The translations under genes were made by a program, and so were the position numbers. A stretch of 64,000 nt of DNA, taken from NCBI GenBank assembly GCA_933228895.1, contig CAKOGI010000065.1, forward strand, positions 220,886 to 284,885, read 5' to 3'. How positions within the stretch are numbered: the stretch's first letter is position 1; the number at the start of each line of letters is the position of its first letter. Positions 1 to 12,595 of this stretch are shown one piece after another. The DNA comes from Platycnemis pennipes. Its lineage: Eukaryota; Arthropoda; Insecta; Odonata; Platycnemididae. The notes under the pieces were generated by a model, which was given only the letters and a program-made list of their open reading frames with translations, was not told where the DNA came from and ran no database searches.

Positions 1-480
1 CCCGCACCCAATGTTTCCCTCCTTAGAGGTTACTAGGCGCGGCGACACGCCAACAAAAATGGGTTCTTGCCCTTAGCGTCGGACTGGTCAGAATAAGTAC
101 ACCATACTGAGTTTCTCAGATTTTATATTATGACAAAAAGAAATGTGATACAAAGCAATGGGGGAGTTTGCAATGAACCTTTACACGGGGATAACCGAGA
201 GAGAGGGGAGGAATGTGGGAATGAAGCTAAGATCTTACCGAGGAAGCAAGAACGGCTTCCTATGACGGATTCCTGTCGACCGACCCGACATTCGGGAATG
301 AACTCCCGAAACGATCTCCTGCGCCGCACTCTCTTGAGTGCTGGCTGCATTTCAGTATATATAGGGCCGAACGAAGGTGAAACTTTCCGTCTCTCGGGAC
401 ACAAATAGGTATTTGTCTCCCGGACACTCAAGATCCGTAAAAGGTGAAAAACCCAATGAGGGCAGGAGCATGGGAAAGGA
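1..480. other. Non-repetitive sequence with a TATA-like motif
   Basis: The sequence is moderately GC-rich compared with what follows. A TATATATAG motif lies at 356-364 on the + strand, followed by a mixed GC segment, which is the layout of a core promoter. No open frame downstream is convincing. I recognise nothing else here. Confidence 0.2.
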
Positions 481-1137
481 ATAACATTTAGGGCTTATTT
501 TGATCTCTCTCTCTCTATCTCCAAATTCCGGCGCACAACATTTCCAGCAAATTTATTATACCCGCGGTAGCTTGGACAAAATGCCATATAAAGTAAGAGA
601 AAGTGGACTGATTTTGCTTTAAACGGTGCGCAATCAGCGTAATACTTTCCGCAATTAATGGCATGCGTAAGACATACATGTATTTTGAGTTCATTTCAAC
701 GCTGGCGCAATCGAAATTACTAGTAAGGCGATAGCTTTCTTCCGAACTAAGCTACTTAAAATTTCATTTTTGTCGAATTAAAGTGTAATTGCCAAATTGA
801 AATCCGTCCAAAGTGCAAATAAACCGATTTACTGCATGAAGAGTTCACCGACGAGATTTAAAATAGCGCCGGGGAAACTTTCTTTCTTGGCCCATAGGTG
901 GCCGAGCAATTGCGAAAAACAAATGTTAGCGAAACTTACAATTAGCTGTTGTGTTGACTACGGATCCAACTTTATTTACTCACAGTTACCTCTTTAATCT
1001 CATTCCTTTCCTTCTTTTTAAATACTCATCGATCCATATCGTCTTCATTTTTTTATCTTCATCTACCATTTTATGGTTCATTACCTGTATGACTTGTGAT
1101 TTTGTTCAACGGTACGCCGGTTTTTGGTCGCTCTTTG

Positions 1138-4100
1138 GAATGGATTCTCTTGGGACGTTACAAACCCGTCCTCGTGGAGAAGTAAGAGGAGCAGTTTCTA
1201 CAACAGCAGCCTTGTTCAGAAGAATATCTTGTAAGTACTTCTTGCCTATTAAAAACTAGCACAGGTTATGTGAGTGGTAGCACGGAAAATTGCGTCAACA
1301 AATCTTCCCGAAACTGTAACCCTTAATAATAGTCGAGCATATTAAGAAAAAATGATGGATACCTTGACAATGACGCGAAGACGTTAAAATCGATTGGTAG
1401 AATAAACTTAAAATTGTGGAATTGTACAAGGTATTTTTCTTAACGTGTTCAACGTATCTAAGTTCCATCAACTATCTCCTGCCTCCATCCGTCTAATCCA
1501 TAATAATAGTATTTATTTTATGATTATCATTCAATTTTTAAAATGGAAATTAATTTATTTGTTATTTTGACATGAAATCATTGGGGTTGATGTCTTTTTT
1601 TTTCATTTATCTTTCAAGTGCCTAAAGAGTAGCTTCTTAAGGGGCATGCTCTTCATGAAAAGGATGATGCGAGGTTTAAGGCAAAGAGGAAGTGAGGAAT
1701 GACTTGAAGAGTCGCAAGCATGAGTCGCTCTCAACCTTGCCATCCACCAGCTTGAATGACAAGATTCCTTCATAGTCTGTGAAGGAAACGGAAGAAATGG
1801 AGGCTGAATTAAGAATTCACGTGCTAATAAAACTGGTAAGCTTGAATACAAGTGTATTACTGCTATTTACTCATCATTATTTGCAATAGTAGATTCGTTA
1901 ATTCATTCTCGAATTGACTCATAACTTAGGAATAATCTTAGCCTGTCATTGGATAACTTGGGCCTTTCTAAGATGGCTGTCATCTGTTTCCATTATGTGA
2001 TTAATTTTGTGTGTTATACTTACATTCAAATTTTTATCCAACAGTCAATTAAGAATAGTGATGGGTTTCTATTTTATATAGGTTACAAAGTTATCCCTCA
2101 TTGAAGGGAGCTTCACAAATAATTGTGTTGTTGGAATCGCAGTGGGCACCATGATTGACTCTTCAGCAAGTTACTTTACCTTGCTTGTCTTAAAAAAGAA
2201 GAGAGCTTTCTCACCACTTTGGCTGAAAGAAGTTATCTTGTGTATGTATTTACTTTGGTTTCATATGTAAAGAGTGTAATTAATATTCAGCACAATGCCA
2301 ATACTTGTGTGTTGAAATTGTAATTTTTTACTTTGCACGGTAGTGTGCAGTCATTTTGTATATTATCCCTTAAAATGGTAGAATAGATGAGTGGTTAGGT
2401 ATTTGCATAAGAGTGGAAAGTAAGAAGAGGGTTAGGACCTTAGATTTGGCATACAAGCATTTTGAATAAGAAATAATGCATGCTGATTAAGGTATTGTGG
2501 TACCTGTTGTGCCTAAAGGTTATTAACATGTTTATAAGATCATTTCTTTTGAGTATCCTTTTTTTCATTATTTGTGAGGGAGAAATGCAATTTTTCATAT
2601 GGGCGTTTAGGAGTATTAAGGAAAAGACCATTTGGAGGCTGTGTATCTTACATCTGGGTCAAAGTAGACTCTTAGTAGTAGAAATGGGCAACTCGGTAAA
2701 TTACCGTGGTATTTTTCATAAAAAACAACCCTGAAAATTACCATAATAAACTGTGATTTAAAGAAAAAGTTCATGTATGTGTTCTCAAATTTGTTACAAT
2801 GTGGAATAATATGAGAAACTTCTTGGTTCAACTGTCTCCAGACAAAAAAGAACAGTTGACACACGTGAAATGCTTAGATTTGGGGGACTAAACTGATCTA
2901 ACACATCCAATTTATAGGCTATATTTTATTTTCAAAATAAACACAGTAGAAATGTCAGTTTATCCTAAATGGAATTGATACAATAACTAGTACGTTAAAT
3001 GCTTTGATTAATTTTGTCTAAATTTAACTTTGTGGTAAGTAATGATCTTAACATGCATTTCTTTGGTAACACTTTAATTCACCTGGGATGAAACTGGGGG
3101 CAATTGGCTGATTGACAAGTTGCCAATTATCTGTGATAGGAAGAATGTTAATGGATTCTGCTTTTTCTGACAGGCAAACGATGGCAGGGAGCAAAAGAGA
3201 AGTTATACCCACCTTCACCATAATGAGTGGAAAGACAAGGAAGACCCTGTGGAAGAGTAAATATAGAGGCCTGATGTCCAAAATGTGGAAGTGCAGGAGA
3301 AGTGAGACACTTTAGTATGCCTTCCAACCTAACTATTATAACTACTCCAACAGCAAAAATGCAGCTAGTGATTTAGTGTTAAAATGTGCCAAGTAATGAA
3401 ATGGTAATGAAATAGCATGACATTTGTACTAAGTCTGTTCTAGGCACATTTTAAATTAATGGAAACAAATGTAATAAGTAATAAAAACCAGACTAGGGAG
3501 TTTTAAAAATTATGAGATTATAATTGCCTTTTCATATTTCACAGGTGGAAATGGCTATTGATTCTCAATAGAAGGGATTTAAGTAAAAATTGTTGTAGGA
3601 TTTTTGTTCGTACAGAGAAGAAATTGGCTGCCCACTTCTTATCATAGTTTCCCTTCACTAAGTGGATTTTTTTCTGGTTAATGGCTACATGAAATCAAAA
3701 CATAGCAAACAAATTAACCAGACTTTTCCTCGGATTTCCTATGAAGTTTAGAAAGTAGATGTATGTGTGTGATGAAATGTGAGTGAGACCTTAATGTGAG
3801 TGATTCGATTACTCCAAAGTATGCTTCGATTAATTTTTTGTAATTCTGGTAAAACTGAAAGCGGTTATAGTGAATTTTACATGTATTTTTATTGGGAACG
3901 CTTGTTCGCCTGAGGTTGTATGGGAGGCCATCAGATGGCTGCTGATCAAAAAACGGAAAAATAAGTGTTATATTTTTCAAATACTATCAGATTCAGGAAT
4001 ATAAAAAAATATTCTTCACTTACTCGAGTGTCCTCTGCAAATACCTCTGGAAAAACACATCTAAAATTAAAAATTGGCTAAAATATTTTAAGTAGCTTCC

Positions 4101-5075
4101 ATAACTTTGCGAGATTGACCTCTCGTGTGTCTGTAAATTGTCTGATTTTAAGTGGAAGTTTTGAGAAGGCTCTTCAATTGTGGTTTGTAATTTTCTTGAG
4201 TTAGTTGAAATATAGTTCCTGTTTGGTTATTTACATCTGCATCTACATCATACTTGTTTTATGTGGAGTTTCCTCACCTACCTTCAACAGAGTAGGAAAG
4301 AATTTTAGGTCTTTGGCAGGGCATGTCATAGTGAAACCTATTGTTTCGAAAACTTTACACCACAGCACTTCTCTTTAAAGATAAAGCAAAATTTTGTCTT
4401 GCATTCAGTAATCGAAGTGCAAGTGCCACCTGTACCGATGTAGGTTTGGCAGGGTTATACATTGACCAAGATAATAGTGCATCCAAGGGTTAAAACTCTA
4501 GCCAATATAAATAACCTATCCAAAATAGAAAATTCTATTAATATGTTTTAATTATGTTACGGAAGAGTAGAAGGACTGCGTCATTTTGTATGATGGTATG
4601 AACCCTACTTAAATGCATGTGTACGCTATGAAGAAACATTTTATTTTATTAAGTTTCTTAATCTCTGTATGAATAAAGATATTAATTTTTGTCATAGGAG
4701 GTGATTGTGCTTGTTATATTAATATTAAATGCCCACTAAAATTTCATTGTGATTCAAGATAGAGAATTCTATTAAATATATATATTTTTTAAAGACAGAT
4801 TTAACACAGATTTATTCATTCCTATAACATACAAATTGTGCTTATCAGGTTTTATTGTTTTTTTAATGTGTTTCTTTTAAACACCCAGGTGGTTTTTTTG
4901 GGTCGGGCAAAATAGTAACCACCCAGGAGTCTCCCTTCATTACTGCTACTGTTATTCATTTTATATGGCATAGTGTACAATATTTCTCTTCTTTTTTTCA
5001 GGGCCGGGATTGGATGTATGACAATTCTGTGACCTGCAATTACAGTGTAAAATTTGCTGTGGAAAACAAATAAAA
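1138..5075 (+). other. Possible decayed or noncoding spliced transcript
   Basis: Several stretches carry good splice signals on the + strand. The block around 1140-1230 ends at a GTAAGT donor. The block 1619-1835 follows a polypyrimidine-CAG-type acceptor and ends at GTAAGC. The block 2082-2241 follows TATAG and ends at GTATGT, and is open in one frame for its whole length. A block from 3174 follows a T-rich CAG acceptor. The block from 5002 follows an excellent T-rich CAG acceptor, reads 23 codons (GRDWMYDN near its start) to a TAA, and that TAA lies inside an AATAAA signal at 5069-5074. Exons 1619-1835 and 2082-2241 join in phase, but 1619-1835 holds stops in every frame. So this is either a pseudogene or a spliced noncoding RNA. 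I do not recognise a family, and the intervals between the blocks hold nothing else that I see. Confidence 0.25.
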
Positions 5076-5340
5076 GTTTTATTTTTGACCACAGCCTCTT
5101 GTGTTTCATTAAACTTGTCAAATTAGTTGTGGAGTGAGAAAAATATATCTGCTATTAAATGCTAAGGGAAATACACTACCAGTCAGTGAAAGTGTTAAAC
5201 TTGTATTGGATCTTTCTCCATTGCTCTTGGTGATGTAGTGTACCACTGCCTGATGAATCAAGATTCATGTAAACACGGCATACACTTTTGAAATATATGT
5301 ACTACTCTGTACCTATATGATGTGAAACCTAGATTTGAAA

Positions 5341-5710
5341 GATAGCATTACCATTCTACAACACTCAATGGAGGGTAGCCCTACCCTCCATTGAGGGTAG
5401 ACGGAGGGTATTTTAGAACATTGGAGGGTAGGCCCTACCATCCGTGGAGGGTAGACGAAGGGTAGCCTTACCCTCCATTGAGGGTAGACGGAGGGTATTT
5501 TAGAACATTGGAGGGTAGGCCCTACCATCCGTGGAGGGTAGACGAAGGGTAGGGCTACCCTCCGTGGATGGTAGCCCTACCCTTCGTCTACCCTCCACGG
5601 ATGGTAGGGCCTACCCTCCAATGTTCTAAAATGCCTTCCGTCTACCCTTGCTGGAGGGTAGGCGGTGGGTAGCACTACCATCCGACTACCCTCAATGGAG
5701 GGTAAGCCTA
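5341..5710. repeat. GGAGGGTA-motif hairpin and tandem repeat
   Basis: The region is built from GGAGGGTAG and its complement CTACCCTCC. An 87-bp unit is repeated directly (5391-5477, then from 5478). The segment 5483-5558 is the reverse complement of 5571-5646 with only about two mismatches over 76 bp, leaving a 12-bp loop. Single-stranded DNA or RNA from this region would fold into one long stem. The structure resembles a foldback or MITE-type element, but I see no flanking target duplication and no coding capacity. Confidence 0.8.
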
Positions 5711-5739
5711 CCCACCATGAAGGAGTTTATTTCTATCAG

Positions 5740-6530
5740 GGTGCAGCAACGTTGCAGACAGGTTGTGCAAGGTGCAGAGGTTGCAGCGTTATTCAGGTCG
5801 CTTTGCAACGTCGCTGCAACATAATAATTACGTCTCCAATAGTTTCGAGGACAAAATTTTTATAAGCTGTGGCAGAAAGTGACTTAGAAAATGTTGTTTT
5901 ATACGTGCTTCTTTGTCATATGAAGTGAATAAACAATTGCCAGAAGGATATATTTTTAACTCCGTATATGAGAAGACTTAGGGCTTTGAAAATATTCCTG
6001 TGGGGATATCAATAGAGTGTTCCGCTGTAAGCCTAATTTATTGTTGCATGAGAAACCCAGGCACAAGTATTTTCCACTTACGTCTTTCATTTAATCTTGC
6101 ATGAGAAACCTAGCATTGTAATTTCCCCATTCGAAGCGCTATTCAGCTTCCTGCTACGTCTCCAATAGTGTTGAGGACCCGGAAAAAATTTAAGTTCGAA
6201 ATTTTTGAGCCAGAAAGTAACTTGGAAAAAGTTTATTATACGCGCTTCATTATCAACTGGTGTGAAAAAACAATTATCAGAAGGATATATTTTTTGAGGG
6301 CCTATTTTTTTTTGGAATAGTGTCAAATAAAAATTTTCATTTCAAACGGCACAATTATCAGTATTATTTAAAGGTTGCAGGAAGGTTGCAATAACCTTGC
6401 GAAGATGTTGCCAGGACGTTGTAGGGAGGATATTAGGAGGCTTTTCGACGTTGTTATAATGTTGCAGCAACTCCCAGTAGGTTGCAGTGAGACGTAGCTG
6501 CAGCGTTGTGGCAACATACATGGTTTAAAG
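5740..6530. repeat. GTTGCA-rich repeat with a duplicated 140-bp module
   Basis: Two blocks rich in GTTGCA and its complement TGCAAC lie at 5745-5825 and 6370-6520. Between them a module starting ACGTCTCCAATAG occurs twice, at about 5830-5962 and 6156-6300, a spacing of 326 bp, with moderate divergence. A shorter TGCATGAGAAACC motif is also repeated at about 6045 and 6100. This looks like a non-autonomous repeat whose ends carry many small direct and inverted motifs. No transposase is visible. Confidence 0.55.
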
Positions 6531-6636
6531 GGGTGTGTTCGTTTGTTGTCAACTGTTGTTTATACCCTGATGTAAAGGCTACAAGTGCTGTTTTTGGTGG
6601 AAGTGGGAAATAAATAAATAAAAATAAATATGCTTC

Positions 6637-6951
6637 TTGCCTCTTACTACTGCTTTTCTATTCTCTCTATTCCTCATTTATGTTAATAAATCACACGGTG
6701 CTGTAAATTGCAAAGTTTACGCAAAGGCGAGAGAGCTTAAAAAGAATGGTAAACTCAAATATATTTATGGATCAGAGGGGGGAAAATATTTGCAAGGTAG
6801 TATGATGGGAGTGAGCGACTCCTTTTACGTACTGAAGATGATCTTCATGCCCTTCAATGACATGAACTTGAAGTTTCAAGAGGTAGAGTGCCCATATAAT
6901 GATGAAATGAAACAAAACTGTAAAGAGAAGACTTTTGGTGGGGTAGTTTGA
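6637..6951 (+). CDS. Small secreted-looking open frame, family unknown
   Basis: This frame has 104 codons and begins at TTG rather than ATG, with a stop just upstream, so either the start is wrong or a first exon is missing. The N-terminus has a hydrophobic stretch of about 15 residues followed by a small residue before an AVNCKVY motif, which resembles a signal peptide and cleavage site. Three cysteines follow the predicted cleavage site, two of them in the last 25 residues. Eleven bases after the stop codon begins, GAG|GTAAAG could act as a splice donor. I recognise no family. Length and composition fit a short secreted protein, but chance is not excluded and no neighbour supports it. Confidence 0.2.
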   Translation: MPLTTAFLFSLFLIYVNKSHGAVNCKVYAKARELKKNGKLKYIYGSEGGKYLQGSMMGVSDSFYVLKMIFMPFNDMNLKFQEVECPYNDEMKQNCKEKTFGGVV

Positions 6952-7126
6952 GGTAAAGTCAAAGAAAATACATGTGTGTTGAAATAAGAAGCAACATGAG
7001 AAAGGCTTCTCAATGAAAACTTATACACAGCTTAGAGGTCATAAGTAAAGGTAGTAATGACCATTGTTGTTTCCTATTTCAGCGTTCACTGTTCCTTTCA
7101 CTACATTCATCCCTAAATAGATGAAT

Positions 7127-8194
7127 GCTCCCCTCTTACCTTCCAACACTCAAGGACTTGGTAATACAAGTTTTGATCTCCATAACAAAATTAATCTTAA
7201 AATTCAAACTTGATACATGTATCCTCAAATATTCACAGCAGTATTTTATATCAATACCTGAATATAAGTCATGTAAATGCTCAGTCGTTACCAGCTCATA
7301 TAGATGAATTTCGTAAGCACTTTGTTCATGATGATTATAATTGATAGCAATTTCAGAGTTGTGGTTGAAACCATCTACGCCCACGGAATATGTAAACTTC
7401 GAAAATTATACATTGTTACTTTGAAGAGTAAGAGCTAAAAGACGATTTAAAATTCCAAATTGCAGAACTACGGCGTACCAATTGTCAACCCTAAACTCTG
7501 CTATAAGAATATGGAATAATATACAGGATGACATTATTAACTGTGACACTGTAAATCAATCCAAATTAAAATGTCCTCATATCTGCTTGAAAATTACAAT
7601 TGTAAATAAAATTTATTGTAATACATATCATATTATAATAATACAACATTGTAATGTAGCATTACAAGCTATACATTTTATCTACTATGTAAGATTATAA
7701 TTCGAATCCAGGTTTTCCTTTTCTCTTTATTGCTGTCAAATGTTTTGTAAAATTTAATGTAAGGTAATCTTTAATTTTGTAAAATTGTAGAATCACATCA
7801 TTGGCTTATTTTATTGAGTTACATTATATCCATTTATCTTGTTATTTAGTTACTTTATCCTTCCACAGTTGTTGATTTCTGAAATGGTAAACCAATGTTT
7901 TTTTTAGTGTAATGCCATTTCTTTTTCTGTATAATGATCTTTTGATTGTATTATACATTAGTTAGGCAAGTACCTATTTCTGTTATTCTGCAGAGTCTAA
8001 TTGTATAAAATGATTTATGTTCCATAGGACAAGGTCCTGGAACAATTAAATTTATTATTATAATTTTACTATAATTACTCCTGCCCACCATATCATATCC
8101 TTTAAAAATCTCCCTCTTCTTACATTACCCATTCCTTTTACTCACTATCTCCTTGTAATTGCTTCAATCAGCTCCCCTCTTACCTTCCAACACT
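7127..8194 (+). mobile_element. 5'-truncated CR1/Jockey-like LINE tail with 24-bp direct repeats
   Basis: From about 7411 the + strand reads a degenerate LINE C-terminus (KIPNCRT, then NSAIRIWNN), a pattern common to the end of CR1/Jockey-type ORF2. A 3' region follows with a small hairpin (GTTCCATAGGACAAGGTCC and its partner, about 8020-8045) and an ATT-rich tail near 8060. A 24-bp sequence starting GCTCCCCTC occurs at 7127-7150 and again at 8171-8194, consistent with a target duplication. The second copy lies about 110 bp beyond the tail, so the insert may carry flanking DNA. A 33-bp stretch right after the first copy also occurs at 8994-9026. The frame has stops and is dead. Confidence 0.5.
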
Positions 8195-9760
8195 TCCTCA
8201 TATGTTCTACGTTCCACCCACCTTACCTTCATTCACACCCACATCTCAAAATTCATCAATATATTGCACTAGCCCTGACAGGATTGAAAAGAAAAACTCC
8301 CAGAAATTAATTAACCAACCAAAAATTCATGGGCAGGAAAAAATGTTAGCGTCCATAAATGGCTAATAAATCCAAATAAAATGGATAAAAAAATCATGGA
8401 ATAAGGGATATGAAAGGTATACACTGAGAGGATTAGGAAACCTTTGACCCCTGATGAAATGATTTGGAACATAGAGGAAGAAAAAAAGAATGTTAATGGA
8501 GAGCTGCAAATAAAATGTACAAGAAATGTAATAAAAAGCCTCAATGAGAAACTAAAAGGGTGATGGAATCAAGGTGGAGAAGAAAGTGCGGTGAAATGGA
8601 AATATCACCACAAAAAGGAATGATGGATATGCTTCATGTGAAAGTGAATATTATTTCCAGCTTGTCATGAAGTGAAAGTGATCAGGAAAGGTAGAAGTAG
8701 CAGTGGACATGGAAATGACTTGGATAGATGGAGAAATAGGTACGTTATGACATTCACTATAGAAATTATGACTACTGGACATAAATGGAGAAAGTGAATG
8801 TGATGCAGTCAAAATAATATTGAAATATATATATTTGATTGTATCATTACCAGATCTCAGTGGGTTATGAAGGTGTAAAAGAGGGAAAGAATGGATGATA
8901 TCTCGGTTGAATCACTGAATAATCACGAAAAGAAATTAGGACAAAAGAATTTTTTTTACTTGTTCATAGGATCTATAAGGAAGGAATCTGGCTCAAGGAC
9001 TTGGTAATACAAGTTTTGATCTCCATCCCAATAAAGGAAAAAGTGCAATTCTGAGAAGAATATAGAATGATGAACTTAATTTGTCACCTGGACAAAACAT
9101 GAGGCATCGTAAACTTGGGAAGAGAAAAGAAAGAATGGCTACTTATTATGAAGGCAACTTTAATTTTAAGAAAGGGAAGGGCAACCCTGAATGCTACTAT
9201 GTTAGTGGAGATTTTTATTAATAAAAGGAACTTGTAGTACAATCAGGATGTTTTCATTTTTCCATGGACTGCAAGAAGGCTCTTGATGAAGTAAATTGAG
9301 GAAAGATGATTATATGCCTAACTTCGGAGTCACTTGTCACTAAGAATATATGACCCATTCAAACGTATGTATAGGACCCACTGCAAAGGTAAGTGCAGTA
9401 AATGGAGAACCCAAATGTACAATGGTAAGTGCAATATTGGTGCAGGAATACCCATTGTCACCAATGTTCTATAACCTTTGATTGCTGAAGTAATGGTACG
9501 GGTAGTGTAAGAAAAGCTAAACTCAGGAGTAAAGGCAGGGGAGGGTGATTGAAGTCTGAAAATACTTCGGATTTGCAGGAGACCAATCTACCTAGTAGGC
9601 CACTGGGTTGCATTCAATTCTAAACATCTTACGGATGTAATGTGAGAGATGCAGAAAATGTAGGGTTGCTGAGAGGAAAACTCATAATGATGACTAATGA
9701 GCACAGTAGTAAGAGGAATGAAATCCGAAATGCAAAATAAAATGTAAAATAAAATCCAAA
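8195..9760 (+). pseudogene. Heavily decayed LINE reverse-transcriptase remnant
   Basis: Only scattered RT signatures remain on the + strand. Near 9410-9475 a stretch reads VQEYPLSPMFYNL, matching the QGCPLSP region of endonuclease-type LINEs. Near 9560-9590 a FAGDQST stretch matches the catalytic FADD motif with the second residue changed. Stops interrupt all frames. The segment 8195-9200 shows no motif I can name and may be the upstream part of the same copy. The separate tandem start of another LINE copy at 10.4 kb suggests these are two insertions. Confidence 0.35.
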
Positions 9761-10429
9761 TATTATTCCCATGCTGTTCTCAACAATAGGCTGTTTTACT
9801 GGAATAGGGAGAACAAATGAATATATTACTAATGATGAAAAAAATCAAGAGTAGATTGATAAGGCAACGATTCATTTGTAACTTATGTATGTATCAAGCA
9901 TCACAGTTAAGATCTGCAAATGGAGGACTTGGATGGGCAATGTGAGGACTGGAATCTAGTAAACCCTGCAAGTTGTCTCCAGCAGTTATGAAATTTTATG
10001 TAAAAGAAATTATGAAAGAGGTGAGGAATGAGTTTGAGGTAGGCATAGTGGTGGAATGATCGAATAGGCACGGTTTTCTGATGATCAAGCGTTAATAAGC
10101 CAACGAGTAAAATGTTGATATTGCTGCAAAATACCTTACAAATCCAGATAGAGGTCATTCACATGATTACTGAAGCAATGAGAAAGTATGGTCATACGAG
10201 TAGCTTGGCAAGCTAAGAGTATGTGTACAACTGGAACATGAGGAGAAATGACCTATGTTTCATGGATACAATTTTGTATTGAGATATATGTGTAAGAAGC
10301 GATAGGAAGATTTACATTGGAAGATGTGGGATCCACTAACTAAAAGGAATTTCTGTCATGAATGTGGAAATGGAACGAAGTGCAAGATGGAATGCTATAT
10401 GGTAAAACAATGGAGATTTTTTGATTTAA

Positions 10430-11920
10430 AATGAAGACAAAGTGAACAGATGGAAAGAGTATCTGGAAGATTTATACAATAGAAAATATCTCAGCATGAA
10501 AGTGATCGAAGAGGAAACCGAAGTCCAAAAGGATGATAATTATTTATCATGCCTATTATCAATATTAAGATCGGAATTTGACTCAGCAGTAAAGGACCTT
10601 CAGATTAATAAGGCCTCTGGAATTGCTGATATTCCAATAGAACTTATTAAAAATGCAGGATAGAAGACATTAACCCATCACTACAAAACTACCTGTGACA
10701 TGTAATCAACAGGAGAAATACCCAGGGACTTTGAGAAAAAAACATAATAATTCCTATTCCCAAAAAGAAGAGAGCAGATAAATTTGAAGATTTTAGGACT
10801 TAAGCCTGACGACACATGCATCAAAGATATTGACTAGGATCATCTACAAAAGAATAGAATGAAAAGCAGAGGATTTCTTAGAAAAGGGTCAATTCGGATT
10901 CAGGAAAAGTAAAATTACAAAAGAAATAATTTGGGCCCTCGGGCTGCTCATACAGAGGAGTATGGAGAAGAACAAGCCAACTTTCATTGCAATTGTGGAT
11001 TTAAAGAAGGCTTTTGACAGCATGGATTGGAATTCATTGCTTGGAATTCTGAAAGGAATTAGTGTGTTCTACAATGACTAAAGAATTACCCACAGTTGAA
11101 ATAAAAACCTTGTGGCTGTAGTTAAATCTGGACCGTCTGTGAATATGCAAATATAAAAATAGGAGTGACACAAAATTATGCACTGCCTCTAATAATTTTT
11201 AATGTTTACATCAAGAGAGCCATCAATGAAATCAAAGACAAGTCTTCTGGAGTGAATATCCAAAGAGAATAAAATTAGCATGCAGTGATTCGCTGATGAG
11301 ATAGCAGTCATAGCAGATAGATAAAAATTGGAACTAGGCTATAGTAACCATGGAAAGGACAAAGGCCAAATATCCCCTGCAGATTAATAAGAATAAAACT
11401 AAGATATTAGTGTGCAGCAAGGGAAAAGAAGCCAAAACCAATGGTAAACTAGGAAAACAAAAACTGGAAAAGGTGAAAGAGTTCTGTTACCTGGAAATCT
11501 GCGTAACACGTGATGGACGAAGCAAGAAATAAATAGTCATTAAAATAGCCCAGGCAAAGAGGGAATTCTTTCAAAAGAAGAATCTACTTATAGCTGGAAA
11601 TACCCGCCTAGAAGTAAGGAAAAAATTCATCAGAATGTACATCTGGAGTATATTTCTTTATGGCAGTGAGGCACGGGCAATGACAGCAGCGGAGAAGAAA
11701 AGGGTGGAAGCATTCAAAATATGGTGCTACCGAAGAATGATGAAGATAAAATGGATCGAATGAGTGACAAAAGAAGAAGTCTTAAGAAGGGTCCCAGCCA
11801 GCACAAGGGCTATACTATCTAATATAAGGTGGCTCCAAAGTGGGTATAGAATATCTTCCATACTCCATATACCCCACTTATCTCAACTTGAGCGATGTAA
11901 GAATACAAAACAACGCCTTT
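10430..11920 (+). pseudogene. Decayed RTE-like LINE reverse transcriptase
   Basis: The + strand reads WKEYLEDLYN at about 10449, then KASGIADIPIELIK, the conserved start of the RT region in this LINE group. It is followed in shifting frames by a GQFGF-like segment (about 10890), VDLKKAFD (about 10998) and the C-terminal thumb: KINKNKTK-type, EFCYLE and a DGRSKK motif near 11510, then a WCYRR-type motif near 11730. The same thumb signature occurs at 21.4, 45.9 and 50.9 kb. Stops and frameshifts break it at least ten times, so it is an old, inactive copy. The 9760-10430 interval upstream holds no clear motif. Confidence 0.65.
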
Positions 11921-12179
11921 TAGGTGAAAACGTAATGCTCCAAAAGAATTATTAGCACGTATTTCCTATCTAAACCTATATTATATAATATTTGCAGGGT
12001 TAATTGAAGGTGGACGTGACAAATAACGACCAAAGACAACCATTATTAACTTAAACAAATTATGCATAACGTAGTTAAAGGATGAGCGACGTATATCAGC
12101 TGAATAGCCTAGCTTTTCTGTGAGGGACGAAACAACACAAAATCCGTAAAATGAATAATACTCATCAAGAAGTTAGATA

Positions 12180-12416
12180 GGGTAACCTGCCCAGTAATGG
12201 ACACCGTTAAGGAAATTTTAACTTTAAAAATTTTTTGCAGGACCCCATTCATCATTAGAAAAAAAATGATAATCGATTTTGATAACTACAGGCTTCTCTC
12301 ATTTAATCTGCATATCTTGTTTTTCCTGTAGGTTCATAATTTAACTGAATTTGCATATCTATAAAATCAGCTCAGAATTGCTAGTAATGGACACAGCGAA
12401 GCCAGTGATGGACACC
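12180..12416 (+). repeat. Left end of the pogo element: inverted repeat and iterons
   Basis: The terminal repeat is followed by CCAGTAATGGACAC at 12191, CTAGTAATGGACAC at 12381 and CCAGTGATGGACAC at 12402. Repeated subterminal motifs like these are typical transposase binding sites; binding here is an inference. Confidence 0.7.
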
Positions 12417-12595
12417 CCAATTTTGGACACAGGTTAGAAACATGTGAGAGGGTTTTAATAAAAGAAAGAGTAGCTTTATTCACTTTCAATTCCACTGATA
12501 TGGCACAAGGACAAAGGAACTTCATCAACCTGGAAGTCCTCTGTTTTGAGTACACAAAAATTTAACTTTAAAGTTATATTTTATTGACACTGAAT

